From the NCBI GenBank assembly GCA_046328525.1, contig JAXLWK010000003.1, forward strand, positions 1,488,001-1,552,000: a DNA stretch of 64,000 bases. The letters are read 5' to 3'. The translations under genes and the position numbers were made by a program. Shown one piece after another: positions 7,367 to 19,706 of this stretch; position 1 is the first letter of the stretch; each line of letters begins with the position of its first letter. The notes beneath the pieces are model-generated. The model was not told where the DNA came from. It made no database searches and saw nothing but the letters and a program-made list of their open reading frames with translations. The stretch is from JBDHWG01 sp046328525. GTDB taxonomy: Bacteria > Chloroflexota > Anaerolineae > Epilineales > JAHCIE01.

Positions 7367-8668
7367 TCAGGGAGCCTTGGGCATGTCCTTGAGCGTGCCA
7401 AACGCAGGGCGCGGGGTGCCGTCGGGGTCCGTGATGGCCCACCAGTACTGCTCGTCCTTGTCGGTCCAGTCCGGGTCGGCGATGTAGATCGTCGTCATCA
7501 GGCCGATCCACGGCGACCAGTTCTTCTGGGCAAACTGATACGCGCGCTTGAGATAGTCCGCCTTCTGCTCTTCCGAGACGGCGTGCCACTTGTACGCCGG
7601 GTTGACCTCGTCCGATGTCCAGCCCATCTCCAGGACGGCGACCTGCTTCTTCGTGTCGCCGTACTTCTCCATGATCTTGCGCAAGTCCTCAACGCGGCGG
7701 AAGGTGAAGAAGCGCTCCCCGCCGTAGGCCGCCTTGTTCGCGGCCGCCTCATCCGGCGAGACTTCCGGCGCCGCCTTGTAGCCGGGCGCGTGGACGCCGA
7801 GAACGTCGAAGTAGCCGTCGCTCTTCCCGCCCATCGCCTGGTAGAGCTGGTCCAGGTAGACGTCGTCCGGCGTGGCCGTCTGGTCGTTCGTGCCGGTCGG
7901 CGAGAGACCGGCGCTGATCACCATGGCGTCAGGGTCGGCAGCCTTGATGGCCGCGTAGGCGGCCTTGAGCATCGCGGCATACGCCTTCGGGTCGGGGCGC
8001 TGGTCGCACCACTCGCGGGCCAGGTTCGGCTCGTTCCAGATTTCGTAGGCGCGAATGCGGCCCTTGTAGCGCGTCGCCATCGCCGTCAGGAAGTCGGTGA
8101 AGTCCTTCATGTTGGCGGGCGGCCCTTGCAGCGAGCATCCGCTGCGCGCCCACTCTGGCTGGTGGTCCACCCGCGCGACGATGTCAATGTTGCCGTACTT
8201 GTTGGCGGTGTAGACGACGTGGTCCGCGTTAGACCAATCGTACTTACCCTTCTCGTGTTCGATGTCCCGCCAGCCGAACCCCTGCTTGACCCAGGTGAAA
8301 CCAAGCTCCTTGACCTTCAGCAAGTCGCGTTCGGCCAGCTCCGGCCGCCACCAGAGAAACGCCTGGACGCCATACTCCGGCGAGTTCATCGTCAGCGGCC
8401 TCTTCGCCGGCACGGGGGGCAGCAAGGGGGCTTCCGTTGGCTCGGGTGTCTTCGTCGGTTTAGGCGTTCGCGTCGGCTCCGCCTGCCCCGCCTGCGCCAC
8501 CTGAGTCGCGGCCGGCGCGGGCGGCGCCGCCGACGCCGCCTTGGGTGCGGCCGTGGGCGGCGCAGGCGTCGGCTGCGATGAGCCGCTGCTGCACGCGGCG
8601 GCGCCGAGGGTCAGGGCCAGCGCCGCCAGGACCATGACCGTTATGTGTCGAAAAGCGTGTTTCCTCAC
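7367..8668 (-). CDS. Lipoprotein glycoside hydrolase-like protein (clan GH-A, GH39/GH5-like)
   Basis: 433 residues from the GTG at 8668, chosen because AAGGAG sits 7 nt upstream; a GTG at 8698 is less likely. The N-terminus is a lipoprotein signal with Cys26 (LGAAAC), then a Pro/Ala/Thr spacer. The rest is a TIM-barrel hydrolase: FGWRDIEHEKGKYDW, then YEIWNEPN with the acid/base Glu of clan GH-A, and VAVLEMGW with the likely nucleophile Glu. It is predicted to hydrolyse a glycoside at the outer face of the membrane. The substrate cannot be read. It is divergent from the foldase gene at 8914, with back-to-back promoters. Confidence 0.8.
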   Translation of the reverse strand: MRKHAFRHITVMVLAALALTLGAAACSSGSSQPTPAPPTAAPKAASAAPPAPAATQVAQAGQAEPTRTPKPTKTPEPTEAPLLPPVPAKRPLTMNSPEYGVQAFLWWRPELAERDLLKVKELGFTWVKQGFGWRDIEHEKGKYDWSNADHVVYTANKYGNIDIVARVDHQPEWARSGCSLQGPPANMKDFTDFLTAMATRYKGRIRAYEIWNEPNLAREWCDQRPDPKAYAAMLKAAYAAIKAADPDAMVISAGLSPTGTNDQTATPDDVYLDQLYQAMGGKSDGYFDVLGVHAPGYKAAPEVSPDEAAANKAAYGGERFFTFRRVEDLRKIMEKYGDTKKQVAVLEMGWTSDEVNPAYKWHAVSEEQKADYLKRAYQFAQKNWSPWIGLMTTIYIADPDWTDKDEQYWWAITDPDGTPRPAFGTLKDMPKAP

Positions 8669-8716
8669 GCAAACTCTCCTTGGAGCCAGTCTATTCACAA
8701 GACCTACAAATCAGGG

Positions 8717-8746
8717 ATTGTAGCACAGAGCGAGGGCCGACGCCAA
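8717..8746 (-). promoter_or_regulatory. Promoter of the glycoside hydrolase gene
   Basis: On the minus strand: TTGGCG (8746-8741), 18-nt spacer, TACAAT (8722-8717), with TGC just before the -10 (extended -10 TGnTACAAT). The same TTGGCR...TGCTAYAA form recurs before lon and the TolB-like gene, with variants before mfd. Confidence 0.65.
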
Positions 8747-8747
8747 C

Positions 8748-8776
8748 TTTGCAGCGAGCGCCGACGCGAGTATAAT
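8748..8776 (+). promoter_or_regulatory. Promoter 1 of the foldase gene
   Basis: TTTGCA (8748-8753), 17-nt spacer, TATAAT (8771-8776). It lies back to back with the hydrolase promoter. Confidence 0.5.
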
Positions 8777-8816
8777 CCACTCGAACGTGTGTCTCAATTT
8801 CAGGCCGCACGCGACC

Positions 8817-8845
8817 TTGACCTAACATAACTTTCGTGATATAGT
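8817..8845 (+). promoter_or_regulatory. Promoter 2 of the foldase gene
   Basis: TTGACC (8817-8822), 17-nt spacer, TATAGT (8840-8845), with TGA before the -10 (extended -10). It is 69 nt before the chosen start. Confidence 0.6.
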
Positions 8846-8913
8846 TGGCATTGGAGTACTTCTTCCCGGTTGTTATCCTATTCTACGGACTTATCCAAGA
8901 AAGGGCCTCTCTC

Positions 8914-9921
8914 ATGACGGTCATCCGCAGTGCAGTGTTCCTCACCCTCTTCGTCCTCATCCTTGCCCTCGCCGCCTGTAGCCCCTCCGCAAGCACGACG
9001 CCGGCGGCCACCCCGGCGGCCTTGAGCCAGGCGGCGACCGGCGGTCAGACGCCGGCCAGCGCGACCGCCGCGCCCCAGGGCGCGAACGCCGCCGCAGGTG
9101 GTGGCCAGGCCCAGGCCAAAGACACCACAAACGCGGCCGCCCTGGTGAACGGCGACCCGGTGCCCCTCAGCGACTATCAGCGGGCGACGGCCGAGGCCCG
9201 CAACTTCCTGGTGACCAACCAGAATGTGGACCCCAACACAGCCCAGGGCGCTGAGGCGATCAAGACGCTGAACAACCAGGTCCTCGAAGGCCTGATCGCC
9301 GACGTCCTGGTGCAGCAATATGCCCGGAAGAACAACATCAGCGTGTCCGACGACGAGCTGCAAAAGTCCATTGACCAGTTGGTCAAGGACATGGGCGGGA
9401 AGGACAAGTTCGAGGAGAGCCTGAAAACGCGCGGCATGACGCAAGAGACGTTTACGAGCATGCAGCGGGCGCAGCTCCTGGGCAACAAGGTGCGCGACGT
9501 GGTCACCAAGGACGTGTCGCAGACGCAGGAGCAGGTGCACGCCCGCCACATTCTCGTGCAAACGAACGACGACGCGCTCAAGGTCATGAAGCGGCTCGAA
9601 GCCGGCGAGGACTTCGCCAAGGTCGCCAAGGAGGTCTCCCAGGACCCCGGCACGGCCAACAATGGCGGCGATCTGGGCTGGTTCCCGCGCGGCGTCATGG
9701 TGTCGGAGTTCGACCAGGTGGCGTTTAGCCAGGCGGCCGGCAAGAAGTTCAGCTCGCCCGTCCAGACCCAGTTTGGCTACCACATCATCCAGGTGCTCGA
9801 GAAGGACGCCAACCGCAAGCTGCCGGAGCAGCAGTGGCAGGACCTGCGCCAGTTCCGCTTCCAGGATTGGCTGGAGGAGCAGCGCCAGAAGGCCGACATC
9901 CAGCGGATCGTACCCCAGTGA
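8914..9921 (+). CDS. PrsA/SurA-like lipoprotein peptidyl-prolyl isomerase (parvulin)
   Basis: 335 residues. The ATG at 8914 is preferred over an upstream start at 8845 because it gives a clean lipoprotein signal ending LALAAC (Cys22) and has AAAGGG ahead. After an Ala/Thr/Gln-rich spacer comes a SurA-N-like helical domain (VNGDPVPLSDYQRATAE onward) and then a parvulin rotamase domain with HARHILVQTNDDA, DPGTANNGGDLGWF and FGYHIIQVLE. The family assists folding of secreted proteins at the outer face of the membrane by cis-trans isomerisation of prolyl bonds, which fits a genome rich in Pro-Thr secreted proteins. The next gene starts 16 nt downstream. Confidence 0.9.
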   Translation: MTVIRSAVFLTLFVLILALAACSPSASTTPAATPAALSQAATGGQTPASATAAPQGANAAAGGGQAQAKDTTNAAALVNGDPVPLSDYQRATAEARNFLVTNQNVDPNTAQGAEAIKTLNNQVLEGLIADVLVQQYARKNNISVSDDELQKSIDQLVKDMGGKDKFEESLKTRGMTQETFTSMQRAQLLGNKVRDVVTKDVSQTQEQVHARHILVQTNDDALKVMKRLEAGEDFAKVAKEVSQDPGTANNGGDLGWFPRGVMVSEFDQVAFSQAAGKKFSSPVQTQFGYHIIQVLEKDANRKLPEQQWQDLRQFRFQDWLEEQRQKADIQRIVPQ

Positions 9922-9936
9922 AAGGTTTGTCTACGA

Positions 9937-10590
9937 ATGGAAATTACTTGGCTTGGCTATAGCGCTTTTCGCATCAAGAGCCGTGACGGCTTCGTTGTGC
10001 AGGACCCGTATGCCGGAAAGAACCTGGGTGTTCCCTCGATCACGCGCACGACCGCCGACATCGTGACCGTCAGCCACGAGCACGCCGGCCACAATAACGC
10101 CGACGCCGTCAAGGGCGAGCCGTATGTGGTGCGCGGCCCCGGCGAGTACGAAGTCAAGGGCATCTTCGTGTTCGGCATCCCCACCTACCACGACAGCAAG
10201 AAGGGGGCGGTACACGGCTCCAACACCGTCTACGTGCTGGACACCGAGGAGATGCGCGTCTGCCACCTGGGCGACCTGGGCCACATCCCCACGCAGACGC
10301 AGGCCGAGGCAATCGGCTCGGTGGACATCCTGTTCGTGCCGGTGGGCGGCGGGAATGCCCTGACCCCCAGCCAGGCCGTCGAGGTCATCAACATGCTCGA
10401 TCCGCGCATCGTCATCCCGATGCACTACAGCCTGGACGGCGAGGATGTGAAGCTGGAGAAGCTCGACAAGTTCCTGCGCGCCATGGGCATGGAGGACAAA
10501 GAGGTCTCGCACCAGGAGACGCTCAAAGTCACCAAGAAGGACCTGCCCGAAGACGGCGCCCAGGTCGTCGTGCTGGAACCGAAGCGGTAG
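9937..10590 (+). CDS. Metallo-beta-lactamase fold hydrolase (UlaG/COG2220-like)
   Basis: 217 residues. Opens with MEITWLGYSAFRI, the typical first strand and WxG/HS-type start of the COG2220 branch. The metal motif reads SHEHAGHNN, so the usual HxHxDH has Gly at the Asp position. Later segments HLGDLGH and PMHYS supply further His. Family members hydrolyse phosphoesters, lactones or related bonds; no substrate is evident. GAAAGG precedes the ATG. It follows the foldase gene closely and is likely co-transcribed. Confidence 0.82.
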   Translation: MEITWLGYSAFRIKSRDGFVVQDPYAGKNLGVPSITRTTADIVTVSHEHAGHNNADAVKGEPYVVRGPGEYEVKGIFVFGIPTYHDSKKGAVHGSNTVYVLDTEEMRVCHLGDLGHIPTQTQAEAIGSVDILFVPVGGGNALTPSQAVEVINMLDPRIVIPMHYSLDGEDVKLEKLDKFLRAMGMEDKEVSHQETLKVTKKDLPEDGAQVVVLEPKR

Positions 10591-10634
10591 CCAGCGTATC
10601 TTGTTCGAGAAACCGAGGCACACAACTCTGCGCC

Positions 10635-11174
10635 ATGCCACACCGCTACCGTTTCCCTCAAGCCGTGGAAGAAGCGCTGGCCGCCCTGGACCAGTCCGAG
10701 CTTGGCCGCGTCTGGGCCGACTACCTTCGAGCGAGCCGCATCCAGGTCGTGTTCAACAACACGCTCGGGGGGCCAGGCGGCACAACCTGGCTCGGCTGGC
10801 GCATCTACTTCCCGGCCAGCATGCGCACCTACCTCGAACCGGACCGCCTGGTGCACGAGCTGGTGCACACCACCCAGGCCCCGTACCTGTTCGGCAGCCT
10901 GGAGCATGAGCGCGCCGCGTATATCGTCCAGTATCAGTACCTCGCCAGCGTCACCGGCAGTCCGCCGTCGCTCGACTTCTATATGGATGTCGTGCGCAAC
11001 TTGCAGACGGGCGGCGACGCGGCCTACGATTGGATCCGCGAGCGTGGGCCATACTACCACAGCTTCCCGGTCGAGAACCCGCGCCTGCGCGACGTTCGAG
11101 CGTGGGCGCCCCAGGTGCGCTATGCTGTGTCTGTGAGCTGGCAGCGCGCGCGCGGCAACGTGTCGAAGGGATAG
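10635..11174 (+). CDS. HExxH-containing protein, putative zinc peptidase
   Basis: 179 residues, no signal peptide. A zincin-type motif VHELVHTTQ places H74, E75 and H78 in the right spacing, and a downstream LEHERAAYIVQYQY (about 89-102) offers acidic and His residues for a third ligand, as in DUF4157-like putative metallopeptidases. Otherwise unrecognised. Its stop is one base before the next gene, which also carries an HExxH motif, so it heads a run of four zinc-motif genes. Confidence 0.7.
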   Translation: MPHRYRFPQAVEEALAALDQSELGRVWADYLRASRIQVVFNNTLGGPGGTTWLGWRIYFPASMRTYLEPDRLVHELVHTTQAPYLFGSLEHERAAYIVQYQYLASVTGSPPSLDFYMDVVRNLQTGGDAAYDWIRERGPYYHSFPVENPRLRDVRAWAPQVRYAVSVSWQRARGNVSKG

Positions 11175-11175
11175 C

Positions 11176-11556
11176 ATGCACCCAGATCATTTCGAGCAGC
11201 TTGTCGCCGAAGCCCTGGACAGCCTGCCGCCCGCGCTGCTGCCCTATCTAGAAAACGTCGCGGTGGTGATTGAAGAGTGGCCGCACCCCGGCCACTATGC
11301 CCGCGTGCGCGTCTCGCCCGGCGCGCTGCTCCTCGGACTATACGAGGGCGTGCCCCGCACGCGGCGCCCCTCCGCCCTCACCCTCGTTCCCCCGGACAAA
11401 ATCACCATCTTCCGCGGCCCGATCGAGTATCTGTACCCGGGCGAGGGCGAGACCCGCGACGCCCTCGTGCGCGAGCAGGTGCGGCGCACCGTTCTCCACG
11501 AGGTCGGCCACCACTTCGGCTTCGGCGAAGAGCAGCTCCGCCGACTGGGCTACTGA
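11176..11556 (+). CDS. Zincin-like metallopeptidase family protein (PF06262 type), copy 1
   Basis: 126 residues. The shape is that of the small cytosolic zincin_1 (DUF1025) family: FEQLVAEALDSLPPALLPYLENV at the start, a central segment ITIFRGPIEY, and a C-terminal TVLHEVGHHFGFGEEQLRRLGY with the HExxH metal motif and a following Glu. Function in bacteria is poorly known. It is adjacent to a tandem copy (11568-11996), which shares the same beginning and end. Confidence 0.85.
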   Translation: MHPDHFEQLVAEALDSLPPALLPYLENVAVVIEEWPHPGHYARVRVSPGALLLGLYEGVPRTRRPSALTLVPPDKITIFRGPIEYLYPGEGETRDALVREQVRRTVLHEVGHHFGFGEEQLRRLGY

Positions 11557-11567
11557 GGTCAAGCGCC

Positions 11568-11996
11568 ATGCCGCCCACCGACTCAGGCAAACGCCGCACG
11601 CCACGCGCCGCCGGCCGCCGCCCCCGCCGCCGCCACACCCGCATTGACCGCTTCGAGCGCCTCGTAGCCGAGGTCATCGATTCCCTGCCCCCGCAATTCC
11701 TGCCCTACCTGGAAAAGGTTGCCATCATCATCGAGGACTGGCCCGACGAAGAGGAGCTGGCCGACCTGGGCATCGGACCGGAGGAGACCCTCTTCGGGCT
11801 GCATCGCGGGCCGCCCCTCGGCGCGTACGACAACATGGCCCCGCCGCCGATGGTCGTCATCTATCGCGGGCCAATCCAGGAGGAGTGCGAGACCGAGGCG
11901 GAGGTGCGGCGCGAGGTGCGCACGACGGTGCTCCACGAAGTCGGCCACTTTTTCGGGCTGAGCGAAGACGACCTGACCCGCCTCGGTCTGGATTGA
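11568..11996 (+). CDS. Zincin-like metallopeptidase family protein (PF06262 type), copy 2
   Basis: 142 residues. The start is the ATG at 11568, 12 nt after the stop of copy 1. It has a 24-residue Arg-rich N-terminal extension absent from copy 1, then FERLVAEVIDSLPPQFLPYLEKV and the metal motif TVLHEVGHFFGLSEDDLTRLGLD. The two copies are recognisably homologous along their length but well diverged, so the duplication is old. The next gene starts 10 nt after the stop. Confidence 0.85.
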   Translation: MPPTDSGKRRTPRAAGRRPRRRHTRIDRFERLVAEVIDSLPPQFLPYLEKVAIIIEDWPDEEELADLGIGPEETLFGLHRGPPLGAYDNMAPPPMVVIYRGPIQEECETEAEVRREVRTTVLHEVGHFFGLSEDDLTRLGLD

Positions 11997-12005
11997 GTCG
12001 CCCCC

Positions 12006-13352
12006 ATGCCGTTTCCAACCCTCGCGCGGCCCAACCTGGCCGACCAGTACAACCTGACGCGCCTGCCCAACGGCCTGCGCATCATCACCGTTCCCCTACC
12101 CGACCGCTACTCCGTCACCGCCGCGTTCTATGTCGGCGTCGGCGCCCGCTACGAGCCGGCCGAGGTGTCGGGCATCTCCCACTTCATCGAGCACATGGCG
12201 TTCAAGGGCACGCAGCGCTACCCGACCCCGGCCGCCATCGGCCAGGCTATCGAAGGCGTCGGCGGCGCGCTCGACGCCTTCACCTCCGACGATCGCACGG
12301 GCTACATCGCGCGCGTCCCCGCCGCGCGGCTCCCCGTGGCGATTGACCTTGTCGCCGACATGTTGCGGCGACCGAAGCTGCGCGCTGCCGATGTGGCGCG
12401 GGAGAAACGGGTCATTCTCGAAGAGCTGGCGATGATCCAGGACGAGCCGGAGAGCTGGGTAGCGGTGCTGGGCGACGAGTTAATGTTCGGCGCGCATCCC
12501 CTCGGCCGCGACATCCTGGGCACGGAGCCGAGCCTGCGAGCCATGACCCGCACAAAGCTCGTCGAGCACGTGCGCCGCTTCTACCGCCCCGGCAACACCG
12601 TGATCGCCCTCGCCGGGGCGTTCGACGCCGACAACGCCCTGACGCGGATCGCGGCGGCGCTCGGCGATTGGGAGCCTGCCCCCTCCCCCGGCTTCGCGCC
12701 GGCGCCGGCTCTGCCCATCGGCCCGCTCGTTCGCGTGGAGACGCGGGCCATCGAGCAGGCCCATCTGCGCCTGAGCGTGCCGGGCTTCTCCCTGCTCGAC
12801 CCGCGGCGTCACGCCTTGCAGCTCCTGGGGGCGGTGTTGGGCGCAGGCATGAGCTCGCGGCTATTCCTCGAGCTGCGCGAACACCAGGCCCTCGCCTACA
12901 ACGTCTACAGTGACGAGAGCTACCTGCACGATACGGGCATCCTCAGCGTCTACACCGCCGTAGACCCTCGCCGCGCGCCGGACGCGCTGCGCACTATCCT
13001 GCGCGAACTGCGCCGCCTGCGGGATGAGCCGGTGCCCGACGACGAGTTACAGCGAACGAAGGAGTACCTCAACGGCGGCCTCCTCCTGCGTCTCGAAGAT
13101 ACAGCGGAGATCGCCATGTCCCTGGCAGGGCAGGCGGTGGTGCGCGACGAAATCCTGACCGCCTCCGACATGGCAGCGCGGCTGGCGCGCGTCACCGCCG
13201 AGGATATCCAGGCGACGGCGCGGCTGTTGCTGGCGCGCGAGACGATGTACCTCGCGCTGGTCGGCCCGTTCTCAGGCGCCGAACGCTTCGAGGGGATTCT
13301 CGCGGAGGCGGCCGGAGATACGCCGGGCGCGAGCAACCCGCCACCGTCGTAA
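12006..13352 (+). CDS. M16 family zinc peptidase (pitrilysin/processing-peptidase type)
   Basis: 448 residues, the usual length of the single-chain bacterial YmxG/PqqL-like M16 proteins that work as homo- or heterodimers. The inverted zinc motif HFIEHMAFKG gives H59, E62 and H63, followed by the glutamate-rich helix (REKRVILEELAMIQDEPES) with the third ligand. A second homologous half begins near residue 230. It is probably cytosolic, as no signal is seen. It ends the cluster of four zinc-motif genes and is followed by an 8-bp inverted repeat (13357-13387) and the rpoC promoter. Confidence 0.92.
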   Translation: MPFPTLARPNLADQYNLTRLPNGLRIITVPLPDRYSVTAAFYVGVGARYEPAEVSGISHFIEHMAFKGTQRYPTPAAIGQAIEGVGGALDAFTSDDRTGYIARVPAARLPVAIDLVADMLRRPKLRAADVAREKRVILEELAMIQDEPESWVAVLGDELMFGAHPLGRDILGTEPSLRAMTRTKLVEHVRRFYRPGNTVIALAGAFDADNALTRIAAALGDWEPAPSPGFAPAPALPIGPLVRVETRAIEQAHLRLSVPGFSLLDPRRHALQLLGAVLGAGMSSRLFLELREHQALAYNVYSDESYLHDTGILSVYTAVDPRRAPDALRTILRELRRLRDEPVPDDELQRTKEYLNGGLLLRLEDTAEIAMSLAGQAVVRDEILTASDMAARLARVTAEDIQATARLLLARETMYLALVGPFSGAERFEGILAEAAGDTPGASNPPPS

Positions 13353-13982
13353 GAAGTCGCGTGAGCCTGCGTCCCAGTATCACGCGATGTTTCAGTTGGT
13401 TCGCCCGATTGTTTACTTGACAATATATCTGGACGATGGTATACTGTTCTTCTGAGTCTAGCGAGGTAGCGCGGGCGGGCGTTGAGCGCATCGGCTAAGT
13501 CGCGGCAGGCGGGCCGCAAACACAGCCATCTTCTGGAAGACACAGTTTCATTTCTATCACGTTGCCACTGTCAAACCTTCCCACATCGCGTCGGGCGCAA
13601 CGTCCAGTGCGTCCCATGGTCCGATACGTTTGTGCCATCACAGCGCCCACCGCAAGACGCCAGGGAGTCGTAAGGGCGCAACCCGCATCGCCCCGCTTCT
13701 TACATAGCCGCCCAGTGCCGGGCAGCACCTATAGGTGAGCCAAACCCAGTTTGGCGGGCATGAGTCAACGCCCGCCTATCGTCGCGTCTACGCCCGGCGA
13801 CCGGGCCGTAGACTCAGCGTGGCCGAAGTGTCGAGCAAAGGTGTTGATATCTGTTTGCGCTGGTGGACCGAGAGCATCCGCCCAGCCTCCTGCCCCCACC
13901 CCGCAAACACGTCAACGGACATCCACTTTGCCTGCTGCGTCGTCTTTAGTTAGTCACCTCTGATTCTGTGAGGAGGACGCCC
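13353..13982 (+). other. Intergenic region and long untranslated leader of rpoC
   Basis: 630 bp without a convincing gene. It holds an 8-bp inverted repeat after the M16 gene (TCGCGTGA/TCACGCGA, 13357-13387), a near-consensus promoter at 13417-13445, a perfect palindrome CACCTATAGGTG (13726-13737), a GGCGGGC/GCCCGCC hairpin around 13755-13780, and AGGAGG at 13971-13976 before the TTG start. The transcript would carry a leader of about 530 nt. I compared it by eye with RNase P, tmRNA and SRP RNA signatures and found none. Confidence 0.55.
13417..13445 (+). promoter_or_regulatory. Near-consensus sigma70 promoter of rpoC
   Basis: TTGACA (13417-13422), 17-nt spacer, TATACT (13440-13445), set in AT-rich DNA within a GC-rich region. 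This is one of the strongest promoters in the window. Confidence 0.85.
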
Positions 13983-18332
<4,350 letters not shown>

Positions 18333-18347
18333 ATCCCCAAGGCGCGC

Positions 18348-18377
18348 GGCGAGGGGGGCCTGCCGGCCTCCCTCGCC
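18348..18377 (+). other. Intercistronic hairpin between rpoC and rpsA
   Basis: GGCGAGGGGGGCC (18348-18360) pairs with GGCCTCCCTCGCC (18365-18377) with a single G-U pair and a TGCC loop. No T tract follows, so it is more likely a processing or stability element than a terminator. Confidence 0.6.
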
Positions 18378-18398
18378 ATGCGCCGGATGTGAGGTATT

Positions 18399-19703
18399 GT
18401 GAACGAGGAGCAGAACAGCCAGCAGTCTGAGATGTGGGCCGCCCTGGAGTCAGAGGAGTATGGCTACCAGGAGCTTCAGCGCGGCGAGATTCGGACCGGC
18501 GTGGTCATTGACAAGACGGCCGACCGCATGATCGTGGACCTGGGCGCGAAGACCGAGGGTATTGTGCCGGCCGACGACCTGGCGCAGCTAGGCCCGGAGG
18601 CCGCCGCCCGCATCAAGGTCGGCGACGAGGTCTCAGTCTACGTCGTGCGCACCGACGGCAACAGCGGCGAGGTGATCGTCTCGCTGTCCCGCGCCCGTGG
18701 GCAGCAGGACTGGAATCACGCCAACGATCTGCTGAACAGCGGTGAGATTGTCGAAGCGAAGGTCGTCGGCCAGAACAAGGGCGGGCTAATCGTCCAGCTC
18801 GGCCAGCTCCAGGCGTTTGTCCCCCGCTCGCACATCGTCCTCGAATCGGGCATGGGCGAGAACCTGGCTCAGATGGTGGGGCAGACCATCCCGATCAAGA
18901 TCATCGAGGTGGACCGCCGTCAGCGCCGACTCATCGCTTCGGAGCGAGCGGCCTGGAAGGAGTGGCGGCGCGGTCAGAAGGAGCGCCTCCTCGACCAGCT
19001 CGCCGAGGGCGCTGTCGTCAAGGGCCGCGTGACCTCGATCACGGACTTCGGCGTGTTCGTGGATCTGGGCGGCGCGGACGGCCTCATCCACGTCTCCGAG
19101 CTGTCGTGGGACCGCAACGTCCAGCCCAAGGACGTCCTGCGCGTCGGCGAGGAAGTCGAGGTGTACGTCCTGAACGTGGACCGCGACCGAAACCGCATCG
19201 GGCTGAGCCTCAAGCGCCTGCGCCCCGACCCGTGGAGCACACTGGCCGAGCAGTATCAGCCGGGCGAGCTTGTCCAGGGGACGATCACCAACCTGGCGAA
19301 GTTCGGCGCATTCGCGCGCATCGGCGAGGGTGTCGAGGGCCTGATCCACATCTCCGAGCTGGCCGACCGCCCTGTCAACAACCCGGCCGACGTGGTCCAC
19401 GAGGGCCAGGTGGTGACGGTGAAGGTGCTGGGCGTGGACACGCAGCGGAAGCGGGTGAGCCTCAGCCTCCGCCAGGCCGAAGGCGCGTCTGTGGCGCAGC
19501 CTGAAGCGCCGGCGCCGGCTCCGGAGACCGAGGCTGCGGAGGACACGGCCGAGGCCGAAGCGCCGGAAGCGGCGATGACGACTCAGCCGGCCGCTGAAGC
19601 CGAAGCGCTCCCGGACACCCCTGGGGACGCCGACCCCGCCGAGACGAGCGAGGCAGAGTCCGACGAGGCTGTGTCGCCCTCCTCAACCCTGGATAAGGAG
19701 TAG
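18399..19703 (+). CDS. rpsA: 30S ribosomal protein S1-like protein with four S1 domains
   Basis: 434 residues, GTG start with GAGG at 18391. Four S1 RNA-binding domains lie at about 29-98, 114-184, 203-274 and 289-360; the third (GRVTSITDFGVFVDLGGADGLIHVSEL) is the most canonical. The remaining 70 residues are an acidic Ala/Glu/Pro tail. Four domains is the usual number for S1 proteins outside Proteobacteria, where they help recruit mRNA to the 30S subunit. It lies 66 nt after rpoC and four bases before the zinc-ribbon/cold-shock gene, so these three are probably one transcription-translation operon. Confidence 0.9.
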   Translation: MNEEQNSQQSEMWAALESEEYGYQELQRGEIRTGVVIDKTADRMIVDLGAKTEGIVPADDLAQLGPEAAARIKVGDEVSVYVVRTDGNSGEVIVSLSRARGQQDWNHANDLLNSGEIVEAKVVGQNKGGLIVQLGQLQAFVPRSHIVLESGMGENLAQMVGQTIPIKIIEVDRRQRRLIASERAAWKEWRRGQKERLLDQLAEGAVVKGRVTSITDFGVFVDLGGADGLIHVSELSWDRNVQPKDVLRVGEEVEVYVLNVDRDRNRIGLSLKRLRPDPWSTLAEQYQPGELVQGTITNLAKFGAFARIGEGVEGLIHISELADRPVNNPADVVHEGQVVTVKVLGVDTQRKRVSLSLRQAEGASVAQPEAPAPAPETEAAEDTAEAEAPEAAMTTQPAAEAEALPDTPGDADPAETSEAESDEAVSPSSTLDKE

Positions 19704-19706
19704 GCC

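Noticed and set aside
13446..13982. RNase P RNA, tmRNA, SRP RNA or 6S RNA in the rpoC leader
   Set aside because: No GAGGAAAGTC-type, tRNA-like or SRP core sequence was found by reading. Short open frames there have weak starts and no coding character.
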